A DNA stretch of 5,992 nucleotides from CAYFQB01 sp964345225 (lineage in GTDB: Bacteria; Nitrospirota; Thermodesulfovibrionia; Thermodesulfovibrionales; UBA6898), in NCBI GenBank assembly GCA_964345225.1, contig CAYFQB010000063.1, positions 1 through 5,992 on the forward strand. Reading direction: 5' to 3'. The position numbers were made by a program, and so were the translations under genes. How positions within the stretch are numbered: position 1 is the stretch's first letter; each line of letters begins with the position of its first letter. The notes under the pieces are model-generated. The model had not been told where the DNA came from. It was given only the letters and a program-made list of their open reading frames with translations, and did no database searches. Positions 1-5,050 of this stretch are shown here, in pieces.

Positions 1-136
1 TATAGGAAGGAAGAAAGTCTGCAAAGTTCACCTACTACTAAATGATTTTGACAGGTTTACACACTGATGATTTACAATTGAAATAAACAGAAGGGGCTCG
101 AAATAACCAAGTCCTTTAAAAGAGAGTGGTGTTTTT
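1..136. other. Left-edge stretch without a supported gene
   Basis: No complete reading frame is visible here. Two plus-strand frames are open from the window edge and stop at 43-45 and 65-67, so the tail of a gene from outside cannot be excluded, but neither is recognisable. There is no ATG on the minus strand that would start another gene downstream of the DGC gene. A TTGACA hexamer at 48-53 has only a TACAAT at 73-78 with a 19-base spacer, too loose to call a promoter. Confidence 0.4.
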
Positions 137-658
137 TTATTTAATTGCAACTTCCCTTTTTTTTGGTTTTCTTGCCTCGTTTTCCGTTCTCTCTCTAAGT
201 TTAGCAAGGACTGTGTCTGCTACATACCGGGCTACTTCATTCCGTTCAGCTTCCGGGACAGAGTCGATATCAAAGCGGTCTGTGTACTTCTTGTAAAAGG
301 AGAGGGCATCGAACTGGACAAGATTCTCTTTATCGATTATGTTTTCCAGAATTCTACCATGACAACGCAGAAAACAGCCGTCAATCAGTAAAACTTTATC
401 GGATTTTTTAACCCAGTTGGCCATTGCCGAATTGGGCACGGAAAACAGTTCGCCGTGACAACCACGCCGATATGGCTCTTCTTTTGCCACAAGGTTTGCA
501 GCAACACGGGCAATTTCACCCCGGATACAGGGTCCTTCACATGAGAAAACGGGGATTTTCCCCTCTATCAGATTATGTCTCCCGACCTTCTCGCCTATGG
601 GACAGGTTCTCTCTGTTTTTGTAACCTCAAGATTAATAACATTAACTGACTTATTCAT
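137..658 (-). CDS. DGC-domain putative zinc-binding protein
   Basis: This 173-residue protein carries the motif that names the DGC family, Asp93-Gly94-Cys95, followed by Cys99-His100 (DGCFLRCH). Further cysteines lie at 19, 40, 44 (a CEGPC pair) and 67 (CHG), giving six Cys, several next to His, as expected of a metal-binding fold. The family is annotated as putative zinc-binding; its biochemical role is not established and I infer none beyond metal or thiol chemistry. No signal peptide or membrane segment is seen, so it is probably cytoplasmic; the C-terminal tail is Lys/Arg-rich (KPKKRE). The start is supported by AAGGAG at 665-670, six bases before the ATG. The gene is alone on its strand here and stands back to back with the HTH-integrase unit, so it may be cargo of the integrated element. 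No convincing promoter or terminator of its own was found. Confidence 0.85.
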   Translation of the reverse strand: MNKSVNVINLEVTKTERTCPIGEKVGRHNLIEGKIPVFSCEGPCIRGEIARVAANLVAKEEPYRRGCHGELFSVPNSAMANWVKKSDKVLLIDGCFLRCHGRILENIIDKENLVQFDALSFYKKYTDRFDIDSVPEAERNEVARYVADTVLAKLRERTENEARKPKKREVAIK

Positions 659-664
659 TTTATT

Positions 665-670
665 CTCCTT
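665..670 (-). promoter_or_regulatory. Ribosome binding site of the DGC gene
   Basis: The minus strand reads AAGGAG six bases upstream of the ATG at 656-658. This fixes the start of the DGC-domain gene. Confidence 0.7.
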
Positions 671-804
671 TCTTTATTGACCGTTCCCGAGAATAACAAA
701 TATTCCTTTTATATCCCATCTCCATTCAATTTTTATTCTTGACTGTATACTAATTCAAGTGTTTGAAGAAAAGATGAATAGAAAATGAATAATTTATGAA
801 GACG

Positions 805-830
805 TGGTAGCTATAAAAATATAGCTACCA
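805..830. repeat. Perfect inverted repeat (11-bp arms, 4-base loop)
   Basis: The arms TGGTAGCTATA and TATAGCTACCA are perfectly complementary and enclose AAAA. On the plus strand the hairpin is followed by only a short T run (TTTG), and no plus-strand gene lies upstream to need a terminator. It could be a protein-binding site, a structured RNA segment or a weak terminator. Its sequence is unrelated to the operator palindrome at 952-974. Confidence 0.75.
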
Positions 831-948
831 TTTGAAATGTTTCATTCTAAGGCAAGATTTAAAATCAAGAGTACAGGAAGAAAGATTTATAAATTTTCAA
901 TAGGACAGGATAATAGTTATAGGAAGTAATCTTTTCAATCAAAAATAG

Positions 949-977
949 TTGATATGCTAACTCAGTTAGCATATAAT
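949..977 (+). promoter_or_regulatory. Sigma-70 type promoter of the HTH-integrase unit
   Basis: TTGATA at 949-954 (one mismatch to TTGACA) and a perfect TATAAT at 972-977 are separated by exactly 17 bases. Transcription should begin about seven bases after the -10 box, at or next to the A of the ATG at 984. The mRNA would then have no leader. The spacer is filled by the palindrome listed separately, so a protein bound there would block RNA polymerase. Confidence 0.7.
952..974. promoter_or_regulatory. Palindromic operator between the -35 and -10 boxes
   Basis: The 11-base arms ATATGCTAACT and AGTTAGCATAT flank a single C and are perfectly complementary. The site fills the promoter spacer and touches both hexamers. 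A perfect dyad in this position directly ahead of a small XRE-type DNA-binding protein is the usual layout for an autorepressor operator. Binding by the 984-1181 product is inferred from position only. Confidence 0.65.
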
Positions 978-983
978 ATTAAC

Positions 984-1181
984 ATGAAAGATTGGAAACC
1001 AAAGGACATCAAAAGACTGAAAATAAAATATGGACTTTCTCAGCGAACACTGGGCAACCTTTTAGGTGTATCCAGAAACTATATCTACTATTTAGAAAGG
1101 GGGGAAAAGACACCGAGCAAAACATTAAGACTTCTACTTGATTGTGTAGAGGAAAAACTTAAAAAGAAAGGAGGAAAATGA
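984..1181 (+). CDS. Small XRE-family helix-turn-helix regulator
   Basis: From the ATG at 984 this is a 65-residue protein made almost entirely of one HTH_3/XRE DNA-binding domain: LSQRTLGNLLGVSRNYIYYLERGEK (about residues 18-42) matches the helix-turn-helix signature, ending in the typical LERGEKTPS turn, followed by a last helix and a Lys-rich tail (KLKKKGGK). An in-frame ATG at 954 would add ten residues, but it overlaps the -35 box and has no ribosome binding site; if the promoter is right, that codon is never transcribed. The ATG at 984 has no ribosome binding site either but sits at the predicted transcription start, implying leaderless translation as for lambda cI from pRM. Its stop lies three bases before the integrase ATG and its last codons carry the integrase ribosome binding site, so the two are co-transcribed and likely coupled. 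It is probably a repressor controlling its own operon, possibly with a directionality role. Confidence 0.85.
   Translation: MKDWKPKDIKRLKIKYGLSQRTLGNLLGVSRNYIYYLERGEKTPSKTLRLLLDCVEEKLKKKGGK
1169..1174 (+). promoter_or_regulatory. Ribosome binding site of the integrase
   Basis: A perfect AGGAGG lies inside the last codons of the HTH gene, ten bases before the ATG at 1185. It fixes the integrase start and links its translation to that of the HTH gene. Confidence 0.8.
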
Positions 1182-1184
1182 AAC

Positions 1185-2255
1185 ATGGCGAGAGGCATTT
1201 ATAAGCGTGGTAAGATTTACTGGATTCGATACACCGGCCTTGATGGAAAGCAGAAAAGAGAACCTGGCGGTAAAAAGTTTAGTGATGCTGATTTATTGCT
1301 TGCACATAGAAAAAAGGAAGTCGAAAAAGGGCAAGAACCAGAGAAAAAGCGGATACCTAATTATACTTTCTCAGAACTTGCAGTGAAGTATCTTGCATGG
1401 GTAACTGGCAGGCAAAGCTCAGCAAGGATTAAGGGCTATATTGTAGGCCAGTTGTTATCTGTATATGGTAAGACTCTGCTTAAAAGATTCAACACTCCAA
1501 TAGTAGATCAGCTACAGACAGACCTCATTAACAAAGGATATAAAAACTCAAGCAACAATAAAGTACTTAATATCCTAAAACACATGTTCAGCAAAGCTGT
1601 AGAATGGGAAATGGTAGAACCTGAAACATTAAAACGCATCAGAAAAGTTAAGCCTTTAAGAGATGACAGCAAGCGTTTAAGATACCTCGCAAAAGAAGAT
1701 TGCATGGAATTAATTAATTCCTGTGAATCACATTTAAAGCCTATCGTTATTACTGCTTTAAACACAGTCATGCGAAGAGGTGAAATCCTATCTCTTAGAT
1801 GGGATAACGTTGACCTGAAACATGGGTTTATTCTGCTTGATAAGACAAAGAACGGTGATAGGAGGGAAATACCCATCAATGATACTCTGAGATACACATT
1901 TCAGAACTTACCCAGAAGGTTAGACATTCCATATGTCTTTTACGACAAAGATACGGAAAAACCATATCAGGATATTAAGAGGTCATTCAAGACAGCTCTT
2001 AGGAGGTCTAAGATCAAAGATTTCCATTTCCACGATCTGAGACATACCTTCGCATCTCACCTTGTAATGTCAGGAGTGGATATTACTACTGTATCAAGAT
2101 TGTTAGGTCATAAGAGCTTGACCATGACTTTGAGGTATTCACACCTTGCACCCTCTCACATGGTCAATGCAGTAAATGTGCTGGATAATATGCTCAATGA
2201 AAAACCAATTAGCACAAAATTAGCACAATTTGCCAATTTGGGGGCTTTTAAGTAA
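1185..2255 (+). CDS. Tyrosine recombinase / phage-type integrase
   Basis: This 356-residue protein has the size and domain order of a complete phage or island integrase. An N-terminal arm-binding segment (about residues 1-50: a basic GIYKRGKIYWIRYT strand pair and a Lys-rich helix) is followed by a SAM-like core-binding domain (about 58-150) and the catalytic domain (about 165-335). All catalytic residues are present: Arg197 in TVMRRGE, Lys222 in the beta hairpin DKTKNGDRREIPI, His283 and Arg286 in HDLRHTFASH, His309 in LLGHKS and the nucleophile Tyr318 in TLRYSHLAP. The only deviation is Val195 where TGMR usually has Gly. It would carry out site-specific insertion and excision of the element. 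The frame is intact, so it may be active. It is transcribed with the HTH gene from the promoter at 949-977 and points at the 3' end of the tRNA-Val gene 30 bases beyond its stop, which strongly suggests the tRNA is its attachment site. It resembles island or prophage integrases rather than XerC/D because of the extra N-terminal domain. Confidence 0.93.
   Translation: MARGIYKRGKIYWIRYTGLDGKQKREPGGKKFSDADLLLAHRKKEVEKGQEPEKKRIPNYTFSELAVKYLAWVTGRQSSARIKGYIVGQLLSVYGKTLLKRFNTPIVDQLQTDLINKGYKNSSNNKVLNILKHMFSKAVEWEMVEPETLKRIRKVKPLRDDSKRLRYLAKEDCMELINSCESHLKPIVITALNTVMRRGEILSLRWDNVDLKHGFILLDKTKNGDRREIPINDTLRYTFQNLPRRLDIPYVFYDKDTEKPYQDIKRSFKTALRRSKIKDFHFHDLRHTFASHLVMSGVDITTVSRLLGHKSLTMTLRYSHLAPSHMVNAVNVLDNMLNEKPISTKLAQFANLGAFK
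2207..2228. repeat. Tandem 11-bp direct repeat near the presumed attachment site
   Basis: AATTAGCACAA occurs twice in perfect tandem (2207-2217 and 2218-2228), inside the last integrase codons and 58 bases from the tRNA 3' end. An imperfect 8-base tandem follows (CAATTTGC at 2226-2233 and CAATTTGG at 2234-2241). An 11-base period puts both copies on one face of the helix, as in integrase arm sites or excisionase sites. That role is inferred from position and spacing. Confidence 0.6.
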
Positions 2256-2285
2256 TGAGTAAATCTCGTAAGTTATTGATTTCAA

Positions 2286-2360
2286 TGGTAGGCCCGGGCG
2301 GTTTCGAACCGCCGACCTCTACCGTGTCAAGGTAGCGCTCTCCCCCTGAGCTACGAGCCT
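2286..2360 (-). tRNA. tRNA-Val (anticodon GAC), CCA encoded
   Basis: The minus strand folds into a complete cloverleaf: acceptor AGGCTCG with CGGGCCT (one G-U pair), D stem GCTC/GAGC, anticodon stem CTACC/GGTAG with loop TTGACAC, a five-base variable loop AGGTC, and T stem GGCGG/CCGCC with loop TTCGAAA. The anticodon is GAC, reading the valine codon GUC. The discriminator base is A at 2289 and CCA is encoded at 2286-2288; the total is 75 bases. The integrase gene converges on its 3' end, which marks it as the probable integration target; the 3' half is intact, as expected when the element restores the tRNA sequence on insertion. Confidence 0.95.
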
Positions 2361-2372
2361 GTAAACTTTTAT

Positions 2373-2403
2373 AAAATAACACTGTTGTACATATCTCTGT
2401 CAA
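2373..2403 (-). promoter_or_regulatory. Possible promoter of tRNA-Val
   Basis: On the minus strand a perfect TTGACA (2398-2403) lies upstream of the tRNA, with TATTTT (2373-2378) at a 19-base spacing. The -10 match is 4 of 6 and the spacer is long. A better-looking TATAAA at 2368-2373 is 24 bases from the -35 box, too far to pair with it. The position is right for a tRNA promoter. Confidence 0.35.
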
Positions 2404-2532
2404 TATTATTTGGCCAAAATGTACAGTTTTTGTATGACTGAATTTTTATTGAATAATCTGCCGATTCAAGTTAAAGCTATAAAAATGATTTTTTTGATGA
2501 CAAAAAAACAGGATATGATAAGATTAATACTA

Positions 2533-2865
2533 ATGGAAAGAAGGCGTTTCAAAAGAATACCTGTTTATTTAAAAGCGAATATTATCTTGAACGATAAAAC
2601 TTATTCAGGATTTATAGAGGATGTTTCAGTAGAAGGTATAAAATATATTGTTACATATTTTTTCAAGCCTTCAGAAAATTTCACTCCAGAAAAAAAAGTA
2701 AGTCTGAATTTTCAGGTTCCTACAGGTGAAACTTTAAATTTAAATTGCGAGATAATATGGTTTACAAGAATTACACCTGACGATAAAGAATTAACTCTGG
2801 GAATGAAAATAATAGACCCCCCACAAAAATACATGGAATTTATAGAAATTTTAGGTACTGAATAA
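2533..2865 (+). CDS. PilZ-domain protein (c-di-GMP binding)
   Basis: From the ATG at 2533 this is a 110-residue single-domain PilZ protein. It opens with MERRRFKRIPV, which contains the RxxxR motif (Arg4, Arg8), and then has DVSVEG (Asp30, Ser32, Gly35), the (D/N)xSxxG motif; together these bind cyclic di-GMP in the family. The rest reads as the beta strands and closing helix of the fold (CEIIWFTR, LGMKIIDPPQKYMEFIEIL). It is likely a cytoplasmic adaptor that lets c-di-GMP influence motility, adhesion or polysaccharide output; its partner cannot be read from the sequence. The frame stays open upstream to a TTG at 2410, with ATGs at 2419, 2434, 2485, 2497 and 2515, but the added residues are unlike the domain, none has a good ribosome binding site, and family members commonly begin just before RRxxxR. 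The start is therefore uncertain. It is a single gene pointing towards the minus-strand operon. Confidence 0.85.
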   Translation: MERRRFKRIPVYLKANIILNDKTYSGFIEDVSVEGIKYIVTYFFKPSENFTPEKKVSLNFQVPTGETLNLNCEIIWFTRITPDDKELTLGMKIIDPPQKYMEFIEILGTE

Positions 2866-2870
2866 AGTAA

Positions 2871-2904
2871 ACCCCGTAGAAAGGGGAGGACCTTTTCACG
2901 GGGT
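2871..2904. terminator. Long hairpin, probable two-way terminator
   Basis: The arms ACCCCGTAGAAAGG (2871-2884) and CCTTTTCACGGGGT (2891-2904) pair over 14 positions with one mismatch and one G-T wobble, leaving the loop GGAGGA. It begins six bases after the PilZ stop and lies downstream of the convergent deacetylase operon. There is no clean T run on the plus strand; on the minus strand the hairpin is followed by TTTACTTTATT, a better tail. It therefore probably ends minus-strand transcription and may also end the PilZ message. Confidence 0.6.
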
Positions 2905-3037
2905 AAATATAAAAGCTTCCCTTTTCTTCTCTTCTGGCAATTATAACTTTAGTTTTAATACTAAATATTTTCTATATTTCAAACTAAATGGTGATTGACT
3001 GATGTATTAAAGTTATGTAATTTAAATTTATAATTTC

Positions 3038-3043
3038 AGGAGG
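3038..3043 (+). promoter_or_regulatory. Strong ribosome binding site ahead of a small ORF
   Basis: A perfect AGGAGG, extended to AGGAGGG, lies eight bases before the ATG at 3052. In an otherwise AT-rich stretch such a match at the right distance is the main reason to consider the small ORF a gene. A loose promoter candidate upstream is TTGACT at 2995-3000, but its -10 partner (TAATTT at 3018-3023) is poor. Confidence 0.45.
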
Positions 3044-3051
3044 GTGGAAAC

Positions 3052-3138
3052 ATGTGGGTGGGTTATTTACTGAAATTATGCATGGCTTCCAATGTACATT
3101 CTTCAATAAGCTCGTTTTTTTCTAAATTGGCATATTAG
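3052..3138 (+). CDS. Possible 28-residue small protein
   Basis: The ORF reads MWVGYLLKLCMASNVHSS and then ISSFFSKLAY before a TAG at 3136-3138. It has a textbook ribosome binding site eight bases upstream. The peptide is moderately hydrophobic with one Cys and no recognisable family. It lies between the hairpin at 2871-2904 and the 3' end of the convergent deacetylase gene. It may be a genuine small protein, a leader peptide with no surviving downstream gene, or the start of a decayed gene. No codon-based or homology support was available. Confidence 0.35.
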   Translation: MWVGYLLKLCMASNVHSSISSFFSKLAY

Positions 3139-3184
3139 AAAGATCGTCTATTCAAATTAACTAAACTCTAACCTCTGGAAAGCA

Positions 3185-4162
3185 TTATCTCTTTAACCTG
3201 GATACTGCATCATAAAGTGCTCTTTCTTTCAAGATATATTCTCTGGCAACGGTCAGATTCAATAGCGAATCAACAAACGAATCAAGTCCGTTTTCAAGCA
3301 CTCCCTTATAAACTGGAACCCTCCGGATGTTACACGAAGGCTGACCCTTCTTATTGGCGCCGCCGTATGCCGAAAAAATATATTCGATCGAGAGACTACG
3401 AGCGATTATTACTGTTCTTTCATCATAATCCTTAAATAGTCTCCCAAAGGGTATGCTGAACATTGGAATACCTTGATTAATCTTCCCCTTGTAAAACTCG
3501 AAACTCCCTGATATTTCTTCGGATATTTCCTCATCACTCAATTTCATCATAACCGGATGTGTTCGTGTATGGATACCAAAGCTGACCAGATTATTCTTCT
3601 TCAATATCTCGATATCATCCAGTGATAAAAAAAGATCCTTTTCTGTCTCCATGTATTCCTCTTCTGAAACAATCCTGTTCAGTATGTTGCGGACAATATT
3701 TCCATTTTTTTCCTTATTGTAATTATTGCGTGTGAAACTTATTATTTCATTCTTTGATATGGATACCTTATATTCAGCATTTATTAAACCTGCCAGTTCA
3801 ACTGCATATCCCCTGTTAATGCAGTAATTATACAGATACCTCCAGTATATTGCGTTATTCCCTAAAAAATCGGTAATAAGGAAACAGGTAGAAGGTATAT
3901 TAAATGGCTCCATGATTGGAACTCCAATAGTTGCATAGGACCTGGGGCCGTCGTCAAATGTTATGGCAAGAAGCCGCCCTTTACTTTCAACCCTTCCAGA
4001 GATATACTTGACAATTTCTTCCAGGCTGATTAAATCAAAATCTTTTTTTAACCTCACAAGAAGCTTTTCGAATATTTCCGGATGTATGTTGCCAAGGTTT
4101 TTAAATGAGGACAGACCGCGATCATCTATTGAATGGAATAAGAGGACTATATAATTATTCAT
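3185..4162 (-). CDS. Polysaccharide deacetylase (NodB homology) family protein
   Basis: This 325-residue protein has the NodB-homology signatures of carbohydrate esterase family 4: the metal and base motif TFDDGP (residues 68-73, Asp70 and Asp71), the metal-binding HxxxH as His198-Thr-Arg-Thr-His202 in SFGIHTRTHP, and a motif-3-like FSIPFG (235-240), where classic members have RxPYG. The family removes N- or O-linked acyl groups from sugars using a divalent metal. An insert of about 85 residues (roughly 105-190) separates the first two motifs. No signal peptide or membrane segment is visible, so it probably works in the cytoplasm. Its ATG overlaps the stop of the formyltransferase gene by four bases (ATGA), indicating translational coupling and a shared pathway. 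It is the last gene of the minus-strand operon; the hairpin at 2871-2904 is the likely terminator. Deacetylation is the default call, but deformylation, as by the related ArnD, fits the neighbour. Confidence 0.88.
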   Translation of the reverse strand: MNNYIVLLFHSIDDRGLSSFKNLGNIHPEIFEKLLVRLKKDFDLISLEEIVKYISGRVESKGRLLAITFDDGPRSYATIGVPIMEPFNIPSTCFLITDFLGNNAIYWRYLYNYCINRGYAVELAGLINAEYKVSISKNEIISFTRNNYNKEKNGNIVRNILNRIVSEEEYMETEKDLFLSLDDIEILKKNNLVSFGIHTRTHPVMMKLSDEEISEEISGSFEFYKGKINQGIPMFSIPFGRLFKDYDERTVIIARSLSIEYIFSAYGGANKKGQPSCNIRRVPVYKGVLENGLDSFVDSLLNLTVAREYILKERALYDAVSRLKR

Positions 4163-5046
4163 TTAAATATTACCGGTGGAATATACCCAAATAGCTGCAC
4201 CCTGGAATCAATCTCGTCTTTATTAGAATTATATTTCCCTATAATGCCATCCTCTAAATTCAACAGGCAGAGACGTGCTGCACCAGGTGTAAAATCCTTA
4301 GTAAGATAAAGTCTGCCGGTATTCCGTGGCTGTTTGTAAGAGACAACGTTTCCGTTTCTCATTATGCCTTCTATTGCCTTTATGATAAGCTCTATGCCTT
4401 CAGAAATAACCTTCAGAAAAATCGTATTAAGGTCATCACGCTCCTGAAGAAAAGGTCTCGTCTGATAGATTATGTCTCCTGTATCAATGCGTGGATCAAT
4501 GTGATGCACAGTAACGCCGATGTATTCCGGTTCACTGTTAACAACAGGCCATCCATAGCTCCACGTCCCCCTGTAATATGGAGAAAGACCAGAGTGAAGG
4601 TTTAGCATTGCAACAGATGGTATAGAAATTATTTGTGGTTTTATGATACTGCTTCCGAGAACTGCAATGATATCAGGTTTGATATCTTTTAGAAATAATG
4701 CAAAATCATTATTGTTGATATCCCCGTATTTGATATTCAGATATTTAGTTCCTGACCTTTCGTTTACAACTTTAAAGGATGTTCTCAGATATTCCTCTAA
4801 TGATGGATGATATATAAACCCGGCAGAGTACATCTTCAGAAACCTCTTCATGAAAAGATCATCTTTGATACTGCTCATACCATTCTTTTTAACCAGATTT
4901 TTTATGACTGAAAAAAATACATTTCCCTTTTCGAGATTTTCAGGATAAGACTCTCTCACTACACAGGAAATCTCAAAAACTTCCTGCAGTCTGTTTATGA
5001 AACACGTGTGATGAAAGCCGGTCCTTGTAAATATAACTATCTTCAT
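4159..5046 (-). CDS. Formyltransferase family protein (Fmt/PurN/ArnA type)
   Basis: The 295-residue protein carries the catalytic core of the 10-formyltetrahydrofolate-dependent formyltransferases: LNLHSGLSPYYRG (residues 148-160) supplies the Asn149 and His151 pair of the NxH motif with the SLLP-like loop, and IDPRIDTGDII (183-193) supplies the catalytic Asp region (Asp188). A Rossmann-type start (MKIVIFTRTG) and DIIAVLGSSIIKP (125-137) complete the fold. It is probably not the housekeeping methionyl-tRNA formyltransferase: the N-terminal half is divergent, with a Lys-rich insert (about 35-75), and the last 60 residues (LYLTKDFTP onward) do not look like the Fmt C-terminal domain. Such proteins often formylate the amino group of nucleotide-linked amino sugars. 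It begins four bases after the moeA stop and ends overlapping the deacetylase start, so it sits mid-operon. No strong ribosome binding site precedes it, so it may depend on translation of moeA. Substrate is inferred from context only. Confidence 0.85.
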   Translation of the reverse strand: MKIVIFTRTGFHHTCFINRLQEVFEISCVVRESYPENLEKGNVFFSVIKNLVKKNGMSSIKDDLFMKRFLKMYSAGFIYHPSLEEYLRTSFKVVNERSGTKYLNIKYGDINNNDFALFLKDIKPDIIAVLGSSIIKPQIISIPSVAMLNLHSGLSPYYRGTWSYGWPVVNSEPEYIGVTVHHIDPRIDTGDIIYQTRPFLQERDDLNTIFLKVISEGIELIIKAIEGIMRNGNVVSYKQPRNTGRLYLTKDFTPGAARLCLLNLEDGIIGKYNSNKDEIDSRVQLFGYIPPVIFK

Positions 5047-5050
5047 CTGT

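Larger units (their letters stand above)
659..983. other. AT-rich control region between divergent genes
   Basis: These 325 bases separate the minus-strand DGC gene from the plus-strand HTH-integrase unit and hold no ORF of note. From left to right they contain the DGC ribosome binding site, a weak 5-bp inverted repeat at 754-767 (TTCAA, four bases, TTGAA), a perfect hairpin at 805-830, a block of loose repeats at about 872-939 (AGGAAG twice, TTTTCAAT twice) and the promoter with palindromic operator at 949-977. A possible minus-strand promoter for the DGC gene (TTGAAT at 753-758 with TAAAAA at 730-735, 17-base spacer) is too weak to list separately. Confidence 0.6.

Noticed and set aside
48..78. 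TTGACA at 48-53 with TACAAT at 73-78 as a plus-strand promoter
   Set aside because: The spacer is 19 bases and the only thing downstream is the antisense of the DGC gene.
424..624. 66-codon plus-strand ORF over the DGC gene
   Set aside because: It is antisense to the Cys-rich conserved part of the DGC protein and has no family features.
954..983. ATG at 954 as the start of the HTH protein
   Set aside because: This ATG overlaps the -35 box, its codons are the operator palindrome, and no ribosome binding site precedes it; the ATG at 984 fits the promoter and the domain start.
1508..1897. 129-codon ORF on the minus strand inside the integrase gene
   Set aside because: It is fully antisense to the conserved catalytic domain of the integrase and shows no recognisable domain or ribosome binding site.
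3029..3034. Perfect TATAAT just upstream of the small ORF at 3052
   Set aside because: The expected start would fall inside the AGGAGG ribosome binding site and no -35 box is present at 16-18 bases, so it is probably chance in AT-rich DNA.
3119..3141. AT-rich inverted repeat TTTCTAA / TTAGAAA as a terminator
   Set aside because: The stem is only seven weak pairs and no T run follows it on either strand.
3217..4154. Two plus-strand ORFs (3217-3435 and 3963-4154) over the deacetylase
   Set aside because: They lie opposite the NodB motifs and the coupled start of the deacetylase and have no independent support.
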